In this document: positions 1-8,190 of the stretch, piece by piece
How the letters are laid out: each line of letters starts with the position of its first letter
Position numbering within the stretch: position 1 is the first letter of the stretch
Assembly (NCBI GenBank): GCA_041675505.1
Contig: JBAYTR010000001.1
Coordinates: 186,001-250,000 of the forward strand
Source of the DNA: JAGPCK01 sp041675505
Lineage (GTDB): Bacteria > Bacteroidota > Bacteroidia > UKL13-3
Direction: 5' to 3'
DNA: 64,000 nt
Notes under the pieces: generated by a model
What the model saw: the letters and a program-made list of their open reading frames with translations, nothing else
Told to the model about the DNA's origin: nothing
Databases searched by the model: none
Made by a program: the position numbers and the translations under genes

Positions 1-81
1 CAGCAAGCCGCTTACCAACAGCACCCAAAGGCTGATGATACCGATTTTTTTCAATTGCTGTATACGTTGTTCCTTATCCAT
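1..81 (-). CDS. ftsQ: Cell division protein FtsQ, N-terminal fragment cut by the window edge
   Basis: Only the first 27 codons are present, starting with ATG at 81 and reading MDKEQRIQQLKKIG followed by a hydrophobic stretch (IISLWVLLVSGLL). This is the short cytoplasmic tail plus the start of a single membrane-spanning segment expected for FtsQ. The assignment rests mainly on position, since ftsQ follows murC in the usual Bacteroidota dcw order. Its start overlaps the end of murC by 8 bases (ATGGATAA), so it is probably translated by coupling with murC. FtsQ is a bitopic divisome protein that links FtsL/FtsI to the early division proteins; that role comes from family knowledge, not from this fragment. 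Confidence 0.75.
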   Translation of the reverse strand, partial: MDKEQRIQQLKKIGIISLWVLLVSGLL

Positions 82-1456
82 ACAAGTGTTTTAAAGGTTC
101 AACTAACTGGTCAATATCTCCTGCGCCTATGGTTACCAAAACCTCCGGATGCTTAGCACGCATCAGGTCAATTAGCTCAGCTTTGGAGCAGAGTGTTTTA
201 TTTTTTAACGTAGCTTTATCGAGTAACATCTGTGAGGTTACTCCGGGTATAGGTAATTCACGGGCCGGATAAATATCCAGCAGTATAAGTTCATCAGCCA
301 GGGATAAGCTTTGTGCAAATCCATCAGCAAAATCGCGTGTGCGGGTAAACAGGTGTGGTTGGAAAACAGCCGTTACCTTTTTATCAGGGTACATTTCTTT
401 TACTGAACTTAAAAATGCTTTGATCTCTTCGGGGTGGTGCGCATAGTCGTCAATGTACGTGATGTTCTCCTTACGTAAAATGTATTCAAACCTGCGTTTT
501 GCTCCGCGAAAGTTGGCCAGTCCTTTTCTTAAATCCTCTTCGCTTACACCCATTTGCAACACCACTGCTGAGGCCACTACGGCATTCTCTACATTGTGCC
601 AACCGGGTATACCCAGTGTAAGTTGTGAAATAGTTTTTCCGTTGATGTGGAGGTCAAACGTATATACTGCATCTGTAATGGTAACGTGATTGGCATTTAC
701 AGCCGCAGTACCATTTAGTGAGTACACGGTGTAGTCTACTTTCAACTCAGGAATTACAGGCAACCCTGCTTTGATGTACAAGTGCCCGCCTGATTTAAGT
801 TTGTTGGTGTAATCTAAAAATGATTTTTTCAGCTCCTCGTGTTCACCGTAAATATCCAGGTGATCCGCATCAGTTGAAGTGATTACGGCTACATCAGGAG
901 ACAGTGTTAAAAACGAACGGTCAAATTCATCGGCTTCTACCACTACTACTTGCTTACCGTTGTGTGTACCTGTGCCTAGTAACAAATTGGTATTATAGTT
1001 GGCTGAAATGCCACCTAGAAAAGCACTGCAATCAATACCACCGCTGCGCAACAAATGTGCAATTAAGGTAGAGGTGGTAGTTTTACCGTGTGTACCTGCT
1101 ACGCCAATACAAAAGGCCTGCTCGGTAACGTTGCCCAACAGTTGTGAACGTTTGAGTAAGGTGTACCCGTTGTTTAAAAAGAAATCGTACTCGCTGTGGT
1201 CTTTAGGAATAGCGGGGGTGTACACCACCAGCACCTGCGCGTTGTTGGCAAGGTTGCGTATATCCTCGTGCACCAGGTTAAGGTCATCTTGGTAATGCAC
1301 GGCCATACCCTCCTGCTCCAGTTGTTGGGTAAGTGGTGTGCTGGTTTTATCGTAGCCACTCACCTGCTTGCCCTGCACATGGAAGTACCGGGCCAGAGCG
1401 CTCATGCCAATGCCGCCAATACCAAGGAAATAGATATGTTGAACCTGTGCGATCAA
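74..1456 (-). CDS. murC: UDP-N-acetylmuramate--L-alanine ligase MurC
   Basis: This cytoplasmic Mur ligase adds L-alanine to UDP-MurNAc using ATP, the first peptide step of peptidoglycan synthesis. The 460-residue product is of normal family length. It shows the N-terminal nucleotide-fold glycine motif GIGGIGMSA (about residues 12-20), the ATP P-loop GTHGKTTT (121-128), the ADHLDIYG segment in the central domain and the C-terminal YIDDYAHHPEEI motif typical of MurC. The start is TTG at 1456, overlapping the TGA of the upstream 114-aa gene (TTGA), so translation is likely coupled. No in-frame ATG precedes the GIGGIG motif. It sits between the small membrane gene and ftsQ in the dcw operon. Confidence 0.96.
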   Translation of the reverse strand: MIAQVQHIYFLGIGGIGMSALARYFHVQGKQVSGYDKTSTPLTQQLEQEGMAVHYQDDLNLVHEDIRNLANNAQVLVVYTPAIPKDHSEYDFFLNNGYTLLKRSQLLGNVTEQAFCIGVAGTHGKTTTSTLIAHLLRSGGIDCSAFLGGISANYNTNLLLGTGTHNGKQVVVVEADEFDRSFLTLSPDVAVITSTDADHLDIYGEHEELKKSFLDYTNKLKSGGHLYIKAGLPVIPELKVDYTVYSLNGTAAVNANHVTITDAVYTFDLHINGKTISQLTLGIPGWHNVENAVVASAVVLQMGVSEEDLRKGLANFRGAKRRFEYILRKENITYIDDYAHHPEEIKAFLSSVKEMYPDKKVTAVFQPHLFTRTRDFADGFAQSLSLADELILLDIYPARELPIPGVTSQMLLDKATLKNKTLCSKAELIDLMRAKHPEVLVTIGAGDIDQLVEPLKHLYG

Positions 1457-1797
1457 TTTTCTTTGATTAATGTATAATAATGACGTGCAGGGCCGTTTTG
1501 AACTACTCCGCTGTATCCTACAACTTTATACCCCTTCTGAGACATGTGCTTTAGTGTTTTACTAAGCGCATTTTCGAATGGCAATTGCCCTTTGTCAAGA
1601 TTTTGCCCAACTTTTATACCTAATAGTTTTTCAGCAACCTCTTCCTGTCCATCATCATAAAAAATACTAATTTGATCAATATTCGCCTCTATAATGGCAT
1701 AACTAACCTCAGCATTTTCCTTTGCCTTAAACGAATACAGCACCACAGCTCCCAGAGCGATGGCTATTCCGATAAATACATAGAGCAGTTTTTTCAT
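1453..1797 (-). CDS. Small membrane-anchored protein of unknown function inserted in the dcw cluster
   Basis: The 114-residue product has one N-terminal hydrophobic segment (about residues 4-24), then a soluble domain of about 90 residues rich in charged residues. The C-terminal part (ALSKTLKHMSQKGYKVVGYSG, ending RHYYTLIKEN) has the helix-plus-strand look of small DUF4177-like domains, which often carry an LxxLxxxGWELV-type motif; this resemblance is a weak impression. The gene starts with ATG one base after the murG stop and ends overlapping the murC start, so it is co-transcribed and probably translationally coupled with cell-wall genes. In the canonical order murG is followed directly by murC, so this is an extra gene. 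I do not recognise a function. Confidence 0.75.
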   Translation of the reverse strand: MKKLLYVFIGIAIALGAVVLYSFKAKENAEVSYAIIEANIDQISIFYDDGQEEVAEKLLGIKVGQNLDKGQLPFENALSKTLKHMSQKGYKVVGYSGVVQNGPARHYYTLIKEN

Positions 1798-1798
1798 G

Positions 1799-2896
1799 TT
1801 ATTCTTTAATTAATTTTAAAACTTCATTGGCTATCACTTCCGGTGCATTGGGAGAAGAGAAGTGCAAAATATTTCTGCGCATCTGTTCTTTCTTTTCTTC
1901 ATCATGAATTAAGCCCAGCGCTAGGTACACCAGGTTATTTTTTGCTTCGGCATCTGTTACCAGAATGGCGGCATCTTCTTTCACCAGGGCTTCGGCATTT
2001 TTGGTTTGGTGATCCTCAGCCACGTTGGGTGAAGGCACCAGAATAACCGGCTTTTGCAGGTAAGCTATTTCTGCAATAGAAATGGCGCCTGCACGTGAAA
2101 TCACCACATCGGCAATGGCATAAGCCAAATCCATGCGGTAAATAAACTCGTGTACTTTGATGGCTTCCGTTTCAGCAGATTTGCCGATGTTGTAGTACCA
2201 CTTGCCTGTTTGCCACAACACCTGCACACCTTCTTTTTCGAGGTGTTCGCTCTTATCAAAAATACTTTCGTTGATGGTGCGAGCACCCAAACTTCCGCCA
2301 ATAACTAAAATAGTTTTTTTGGCCGGATCTAATCCGAAAAAGCTGTAGGCAGCGGCTTTATCCACGTCTTTATTTAATATCTCTTTGCGTATGGGATTGC
2401 CTGTTTTCATCAACCTTTCCTTGGGGAAAAATTTCTCCATACCATCAAAGGCCACACAAATACGGCTCACTTTATTTTTGAGTAATTTATTGGTGATGCC
2501 CGCAAAACTGTTTTGTTCATGAATGAGGGAGGGCACACCGTAACCTGCTGCGGCTTGTAAGGTAGGGCCGCTGGCATATCCACCCACGCCTATGGCTGCA
2601 TCAGGATTAAAGTCTTTTACTATTTTTTTAGCTTTCATAGTAGCCAGCAACACCTGCACGGGCCACCACAACAACTTCACTGAAAGCTGACGTTGCAGTC
2701 CGCTGATGTCGAGCCCCACAATCTTATATCCGGCAGCAGGAACTTTTTCCATTTCCATGCGGCCGTTGGCGCCTACAAATAAAAATTCCGCATCAGGACG
2801 TAATTTTTGTATAGCCTGAGCAATGGCAATAGCCGGAAAAATATGACCGCCTGTGCCACCACCGCTGATGATAATTTTTAACGGACGGTTATGCAT
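1799..2896 (-). CDS. murG: Undecaprenyldiphospho-muramoylpentapeptide beta-N-acetylglucosaminyltransferase MurG
   Basis: MurG transfers GlcNAc from UDP-GlcNAc to lipid I, making lipid II on the inner face of the cytoplasmic membrane. The predicted 365 residues include the donor/acceptor loop SGGGTGGHIFPA near the N terminus (residues 11-22), a second glycine loop GGSLGARTIN in the C-terminal domain, and the UDP-GlcNAc binding region SRAGAISIAEIAYLQKP. The reading frame is open upstream to 2974, but ATG at 2896 is preferred. It gives the usual short N terminus, is preceded by a strong GAGGAGGT ribosome site, and overlaps the ftsW stop by 8 bases (ATGCATAA). Confidence 0.96.
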   Translation of the reverse strand: MHNRPLKIIISGGGTGGHIFPAIAIAQAIQKLRPDAEFLFVGANGRMEMEKVPAAGYKIVGLDISGLQRQLSVKLLWWPVQVLLATMKAKKIVKDFNPDAAIGVGGYASGPTLQAAAGYGVPSLIHEQNSFAGITNKLLKNKVSRICVAFDGMEKFFPKERLMKTGNPIRKEILNKDVDKAAAYSFFGLDPAKKTILVIGGSLGARTINESIFDKSEHLEKEGVQVLWQTGKWYYNIGKSAETEAIKVHEFIYRMDLAYAIADVVISRAGAISIAEIAYLQKPVILVPSPNVAEDHQTKNAEALVKEDAAILVTDAEAKNNLVYLALGLIHDEEKKEQMRRNILHFSSPNAPEVIANEVLKLIKE

Positions 2897-4100
2897 GAGC
2901 CACCTCCTCGTTAGTTGTATTGTTTCCAGAATTTGTTTCCGTATTGCCTGCACCCATTTCGCCTGAGGTATCAATAAAACGACTTACACTCAAAATTACT
3001 CCGAAGGCAAAGCTGGTAAACCACAAAGAGGTTCCGCCCATACTTACCAGCGGCAAAGGCAAACCCGTAACCGGGAAAATATTTACCGCTACCGCCATGT
3101 TGATGAAGGCCTGAATAACCAAACTTAAACTTAAACCAAAGGCCAGCAAGGCGCCAAAAGCTTTGGGACTTCGCACCACAATTCGCACCGTGCGCCACAG
3201 AAACAGCAGGTACAAACAGATGAGAAATAAACCGCCCATCATGCCGTACTCTTCTACTATAACTGCGAAAATAAAATCGGAATACGGGTGCGGTAAAAAG
3301 TTGCGCTGCGTGCTGTTGCCCGGACCTTTTCCGAAAAGGCCACCCGTAGCAATAGCAATTTTAGCCTGATCACTTTGGTACGTGTTGCCGTCCTTATCTC
3401 CGGTAAATGTTTCAATACGTGATTTCCATGTTTTAAAGCGACCGATTTTAGCCAGTGTAGCATCCGGTATATTAAACAGAATGCCGATGAGTAAACCCAA
3501 TCCAACTACTCCGCTGGCTACCAACAACAGTAAATATTTGAAGTTGATGCGGCCGATGAACATCACAATTAAACACGTAGAAAAAAGCACCAGTGAGGTA
3601 GATAAGTTTGCCGGAGCAATCAATAAACACACGCCCACTACAGCTGATAGAATAGGCAAAAATGCCTTTTTGAAATCTTTAATATCTTCCTGTTTCTTAG
3701 ACAGCATGCGTGCCACATACATGATGAGCGCTACTTTGGCTAAGTCGGAAGTTTGGAAAGTAGCATTGATAATGGGAATACTGATCCAACGTTTGGCATC
3801 ATTGATATCAGAACCAAAGAAGAGCGTGTAAGCTAACAAAGGGAAAGACAGAATAAGCAACACGCGTGCAATACCGTAATAATAGCGGTAATCTACACGG
3901 TGTGCCAGGTACATAAAGCCTATACCCATAAGCAACAAAAACATGTGCTTAGCCAGCAACAATTCCGTATTACCGGAATACCGCTTGTAGGCCAAAGTAC
4001 CTGTTGAACTGTACACCGCCAGCACTCCGAAAAGCGACAGGGTGAATACAATTCCCCAAATAACAAAGTCTCCTTTAGTACGTGATAAGAGCCAATTCAT
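2889..4100 (-). CDS. ftsW: Peptidoglycan polymerase FtsW (SEDS family)
   Basis: This is a 403-residue polytopic membrane protein with about ten hydrophobic segments, matching the SEDS family (FtsW/RodA/SpoVE). Visible family features are the N-terminal GVLAVYSSTGTLAYKR region, the KRWISIP loop, the long extracytoplasmic loop (DGNTYQSDQAKIAIATGG) and the C-terminal GLPLPLVSMGGTSLWF motif. In the dcw cluster it works with the penicillin-binding protein FtsI to polymerise septal peptidoglycan. The charged, asparagine/threonine-rich C-terminal tail (about residues 375-403) overlaps the murG start. It begins with ATG 13 bases after murD. Confidence 0.95.
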   Translation of the reverse strand: MNWLLSRTKGDFVIWGIVFTLSLFGVLAVYSSTGTLAYKRYSGNTELLLAKHMFLLLMGIGFMYLAHRVDYRYYYGIARVLLILSFPLLAYTLFFGSDINDAKRWISIPIINATFQTSDLAKVALIMYVARMLSKKQEDIKDFKKAFLPILSAVVGVCLLIAPANLSTSLVLFSTCLIVMFIGRINFKYLLLLVASGVVGLGLLIGILFNIPDATLAKIGRFKTWKSRIETFTGDKDGNTYQSDQAKIAIATGGLFGKGPGNSTQRNFLPHPYSDFIFAVIVEEYGMMGGLFLICLYLLFLWRTVRIVVRSPKAFGALLAFGLSLSLVIQAFINMAVAVNIFPVTGLPLPLVSMGGTSLWFTSFAFGVILSVSRFIDTSGEMGAGNTETNSGNNTTNEEVAHA

Positions 4101-4113
4101 GGATGTGTTTCAA

Positions 4114-5463
4114 TTACAATTCGCGTACTGCTTTTTTAAACTGACGACCACGATCTTCGTAGTTCTCAAATAAATCAAAACTCGCACAAGCCGGTGAAAG
4201 CAACACAGCCTCTTCGCGCTTAGCCAGTTTGTAAGCTACGTGAACAGCCTCTTTAGCCGAAGTGGTGTTCACAATCATTTCCACGTCACGTTGAAACGCT
4301 TCGTGAATTTTACGGTTGTCGATGCCTAAGCACACAATCATGCGCACCTTTTCTTTAATCAAAGGTTTCAGCATTTCGTAATCGTTGCCTTTGTCAACTC
4401 CACCGGCAATCCAGATAACGGGCTTTTCCATGCTTTCTAAGGCATACCACGCAGAGTTTACGTTGGTTGCTTTAGAGTCATTGATAAAGTCGATACCCTG
4501 CACAGTAGCTACATGCTCCAAGCGGTGTTCAACATTTTCGAAGTCGGTAAGACTCTCGCGGATTACTTCCTTGCGGATGGAAAGCACCTGACCTACGATG
4601 GCCGCAGCCATGGAGTTGTAAGTGTTGTGCTTACCTTTTAAAGCTAACTCGTTTAAATACATATGGAATGGGTTTGATGAATGAACAGAAGAAGTGGATA
4701 CCACCATGGCTTTGTCTTTTTCCCAGGCACCTTCACTCAACTCTTGTTGAATAGAGAAAGGAAGCTTACGGGCAGCCACAGTGATGTTCTTTAAATTATT
4801 TACTGACACTTCATCATCTGCACAATAGATGAAGAAATCTTCAGCGGTTTGATTTTGCAGAATGCGGAACTTGGAGTTTACGTAGTTTTGCAATTGGTAA
4901 TCGTAACGATCCAGATGATCAGGGGTAATGTTGGTGAGCACAGCGATGTTGGCTTTAAAGCGGTACATGTTATCCAACTGAAAACTGCTGATTTCAAGAA
5001 CAAAGTAGTCATAGGTTCCGTGTGCCACCAAACGCGCAAAGCTGGTACCTATATTGCCACCACAGGCTACATTTAATCCTGCTTTTTTGAGCAGATGGTA
5101 AATAAGTGAGGTGGTAGTAGTTTTACCGTTGGTACCTGTAATGGCAATGATGTAAGCATCTGTGTAAAGCGCGGCAAATTCAATTTCAGAAATTACCGGA
5201 GTACCTTTTTTTATCAGTTGCTGAATGAGTGGTGCCGTATCAGGTATACCCGGACTTTTGATAATCTCATCAGCGGCCAGTATGCGTGCTTCATCGTGGC
5301 CACCTTCTTCAAAATCAACACCTGCTTTAAGCAACTCGTCTTTGTACTTAGCCGGAATAGCAGATTTGTCGGATACAAACACATCATACCCCTGCTGCTT
5401 AGCCAGCAGTGCTGCACCAGTTCCGCTTTCGCCTGAGCCTAATATGACAAGTTTCTTTGACAC
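4114..5463 (-). CDS. murD: UDP-N-acetylmuramoylalanine--D-glutamate ligase MurD
   Basis: MurD adds D-glutamate to UDP-MurNAc-L-alanine with ATP in the cytoplasm. The 449 residues contain the N-terminal GSGESGTGAALLAKQQG fold motif, the P-loop GTNGKTTTT (110-118), the carbamylated-lysine region NITPDHLDRY, and the C-terminal FINDSKATN motif that is diagnostic for MurD. The start codon is GTG at 5463, three bases after the mraY stop, and no ATG lies between mraY and the GSGESG motif. It is part of the continuous mraZ-ftsQ transcription unit. Confidence 0.96.
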   Translation of the reverse strand: MSKKLVILGSGESGTGAALLAKQQGYDVFVSDKSAIPAKYKDELLKAGVDFEEGGHDEARILAADEIIKSPGIPDTAPLIQQLIKKGTPVISEIEFAALYTDAYIIAITGTNGKTTTTSLIYHLLKKAGLNVACGGNIGTSFARLVAHGTYDYFVLEISSFQLDNMYRFKANIAVLTNITPDHLDRYDYQLQNYVNSKFRILQNQTAEDFFIYCADDEVSVNNLKNITVAARKLPFSIQQELSEGAWEKDKAMVVSTSSVHSSNPFHMYLNELALKGKHNTYNSMAAAIVGQVLSIRKEVIRESLTDFENVEHRLEHVATVQGIDFINDSKATNVNSAWYALESMEKPVIWIAGGVDKGNDYEMLKPLIKEKVRMIVCLGIDNRKIHEAFQRDVEMIVNTTSAKEAVHVAYKLAKREEAVLLSPACASFDLFENYEDRGRQFKKAVREL

Positions 5464-5466
5464 GGT

Positions 5467-6723
5467 TTATCTTATCTTAAGGGTTAAGATGGTTACGATA
5501 GCGAGCATGATTCCGATAATCCAAAAGCGGGAAACAATTTTGGACTCGTGGTATCCTTCTTTCTGGTAGTGGTGGTGCAGCGGTGACATCTTGAAAATGC
5601 GTCTGCCTTCACCGTATTTTTTCTTGGTGTATTTGAAATACGAAACCTGAATCATCACCGACAAATTCTCTACGAGAAAAATGCCGCACAAAATGGGAAT
5701 CAACAATTCTTTGCGCACCATGATGGAGAACGAAGCGATGATACCGCCCAAAGCCAGGCTGCCGGTATCTCCCATAAATACCTGTGCCGGATAAGCGTTG
5801 TACCATAAGAAACCTACACAGGCTCCTACAAAGGCTCCCGCAAAAATCACCATCTCACCTAAGTGCGGGATGTACATAATGCCAAGGTATTTCGAGAACA
5901 CTAAGTTGCCCGACACATACGCGAATATGCCGAGTGTGGTACCGATAATGGCTGAAGTTCCTGCGGCCAATCCGTCAATTCCGTCAGTGATGTTGGCCCC
6001 GTTGGAAACTGCAGTGATAATGAATATTACTACCAGTACAAAAATGATGTAGTTGTATTTTTTATAATCATCTCCCATAAAACTGAGGAGATTCGCATAA
6101 TCAAATTCCGTTGATTTAAAGAACGGAATAGTGGTGTTTGTGGCTTTCTCTTCTTTTATCCATACCTGTTGGTTGTCGATGGTTTGAGGCTGTAAATTGT
6201 TCGCCAGAACAAACTCCGGTGTTACTTCCTCCGCTTTATAAATATCACGTGTTTTTACATTGTCATTAAAGTACAGTACAGTGCCTACAATAATGCCCAA
6301 ACCAATCTGTCCGAGTATTTTAAAACGACCGGCTAAACCTTCTTTGTTCTTTTTAAATACTTTGATGTAATCATCCAGAAACCCAACCAAGCCAAGCCAG
6401 ATAGTAGAAATAACAATCAGCAGAATGTATACATTGTTGATGCGGGCAAACAGTAAAGTTGGAATAAGGATAGCTGCGAGAATAATCAAACCACCCATAG
6501 TAGGAGTGCCTTGCTTTTGTTTCTCGCCTTCCAGCCCCAGGTTACGAACGGTCTCGGCCACTTGCAATTTGCGCAAAGCCTCAATTAACCTTTTACCAAA
6601 CAGCATGGAAATGGTTAGCGACAAAATAATGGACAGCGCTGCGCGGGTAGAGATGTACTTAAAAGCACCTGTACCGGCTAAGTCAAAATTTTTATCTAAG
6701 TATTCGAATAAATAATACAGCAT
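5467..6723 (-). CDS. mraY: Phospho-N-acetylmuramoyl-pentapeptide-transferase MraY
   Basis: MraY makes lipid I by moving phospho-MurNAc-pentapeptide from UDP to undecaprenyl phosphate at the inner membrane. The protein shows the family motifs: LDDYIKVFKKNKEGL (the DDxxK site), NGANITDGIDGLAAG, the MGDTGSLALGG loop and PLHHHYQKEGYHESKI. At 418 residues it is longer than the ~360-residue proteobacterial enzyme. The extra length is an insert of roughly 60 residues (about 165-225, between IVGTVLYFNDN and NYIIFVLVV) with mixed charged sequence, a pattern I associate with Bacteroidota MraY. The start is ATG, three bases downstream of murE. Confidence 0.96.
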   Translation of the reverse strand: MLYYLFEYLDKNFDLAGTGAFKYISTRAALSIILSLTISMLFGKRLIEALRKLQVAETVRNLGLEGEKQKQGTPTMGGLIILAAILIPTLLFARINNVYILLIVISTIWLGLVGFLDDYIKVFKKNKEGLAGRFKILGQIGLGIIVGTVLYFNDNVKTRDIYKAEEVTPEFVLANNLQPQTIDNQQVWIKEEKATNTTIPFFKSTEFDYANLLSFMGDDYKKYNYIIFVLVVIFIITAVSNGANITDGIDGLAAGTSAIIGTTLGIFAYVSGNLVFSKYLGIMYIPHLGEMVIFAGAFVGACVGFLWYNAYPAQVFMGDTGSLALGGIIASFSIMVRKELLIPILCGIFLVENLSVMIQVSYFKYTKKKYGEGRRIFKMSPLHHHYQKEGYHESKIVSRFWIIGIMLAIVTILTLKIR

Positions 6724-6726
6724 GCT

Positions 6727-8190
6727 TTATTTATTAAATAGTTGAAATGTTTGCTGAAGAATTTCTTTATCGTCAAAAGGGTGTTTTACGCCCTGTATCT
6801 CCTGATAGGTCTCGTGCCCTTTGCCGGCTACCAGAATAATGTCACCCTTGCTGCTCAAGCTCACTGCAGTTTTAATCGCCTCTTTCCTGTCACTGATGCG
6901 CAGTACCTTTTTGAAATGCACCGGTGAAATTCCTTTTTGCATTTCATCGAGTATAGCCTCCGGATTTTCATAACGCGGGTTATCGGACGTTAGAATAATT
7001 TTATCACTCAGCTCACAGGCTATCTCGGCCATTACAGGACGTTTGGCTGCATCTCTGTTGCCACCGCAACCTACAATAGTTATTACCTGCTCGTTTCCTG
7101 TCCGTATTTCCTTAATGGTTTCCAATACATTTTTTAATGCATCGGGGGTGTGGGCATAATCCACTATTCCGGTAATTCTGTTTTCTGAATACACCGTATC
7201 AAAGCGCCCTTTGGCTGAGGTAAGTTTACTGAGGTGGGTAATGATTTCATGTTTGTCTTTGCCCAGTAAAAATGCTGCACCATACACAGCCAGTAAGTTG
7301 TAGGCATTAAAATTACCTACCACTTTAAACCAGGCTTGTTCTCCATCAATATCGAGCAACATACCTGAAAAATCTGCTTCCAGTATTTTGCCTTTAAAGT
7401 CGCTCATGGACTGCAGGCTGTAGGAGTAACGTGTAGCTGACGTGTTCTGCAACATCACCGCACCGTTTTTATCATCTTTATTGGTTAAAGCAAAAGCGGT
7501 ATCGTTTACCTCATCAAACAACTGCTTTTTTGCTTTGAGGTAATTGTCGAATGTTTTGTGGTAGTCTAAGTGATCGTGCGTAAGGTTGGTGAATACCACT
7601 CCGGCAAATTCCAATCCTTTAATCCGGTTTTGATGAATGGCATGTGAACTGGCTTCCATAAAGCAATGCGAACATCCGGCATCTACCATTTTAGCTAACA
7701 ACTCATTAATGGCTAAAGCATCGGGGGTGGTGTGTGTAGATGGAATGATTTCATCATTAATCACATTGTTTACCGTTGACAACAAGCCAACGTTATGACC
7801 AAATTCTCTGAATAACTTATAGAGTAAAGTTGCTACAGAAGTTTTTCCGTTAGTGCCTGTTACCGCAACCAGCTCCAGTTCTTTTGATGGTTCTCCGTAA
7901 AACTTGGATGCCATTAATGCTAATGCTGCAGAGGTATCTTTTACCTTAACATAAGTAATGTCTTCCACCAGTGCCTGCGGCAACTCCTCACATACAATAG
8001 CACACACACCCTTTTCAATCACATCACCAATAAACTGATGTCCGTCAGCCTGCGTTCCTCTCACAGCAATAAACAGGGCGTAAGGAGCTGCTTTGCGTGA
8101 ATCAAAACAAATGGACTGCACATCAATATCCAGTTCTCCTGCTACCTGAAGCACTTCAACATTTTTCAAGAGTGTTTTCAAATCCAACAT
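6727..8190 (-). CDS. murE: UDP-N-acetylmuramoyl-tripeptide synthetase MurE (meso-DAP type)
   Basis: This is a Mur ligase of 487 residues that adds the third amino acid of the stem peptide. It carries the P-loop TGTNGKTSVATL, the THTTPDA loop, the NLTHDHLDYH carbamylated-lysine region and IVDYAHTPDAL. The substrate-specificity motif reads DNPRYENP; DNPR is the form found in meso-diaminopimelate-adding MurE rather than L-lysine-adding enzymes, so DAP-type peptidoglycan is inferred. Its ATG start shares one base with the ftsI stop (TGATG), indicating coupling. Confidence 0.96.
   Translation of the reverse strand: MLDLKTLLKNVEVLQVAGELDIDVQSICFDSRKAAPYALFIAVRGTQADGHQFIGDVIEKGVCAIVCEELPQALVEDITYVKVKDTSAALALMASKFYGEPSKELELVAVTGTNGKTSVATLLYKLFREFGHNVGLLSTVNNVINDEIIPSTHTTPDALAINELLAKMVDAGCSHCFMEASSHAIHQNRIKGLEFAGVVFTNLTHDHLDYHKTFDNYLKAKKQLFDEVNDTAFALTNKDDKNGAVMLQNTSATRYSYSLQSMSDFKGKILEADFSGMLLDIDGEQAWFKVVGNFNAYNLLAVYGAAFLLGKDKHEIITHLSKLTSAKGRFDTVYSENRITGIVDYAHTPDALKNVLETIKEIRTGNEQVITIVGCGGNRDAAKRPVMAEIACELSDKIILTSDNPRYENPEAILDEMQKGISPVHFKKVLRISDRKEAIKTAVSLSSKGDIILVAGKGHETYQEIQGVKHPFDDKEILQQTFQLFNK

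Noticed and set aside
3382..3831. Plus-strand frame of 149 codons opposite ftsW
   Set aside because: It is a shadow of the conserved ftsW coding strand, with no family features.
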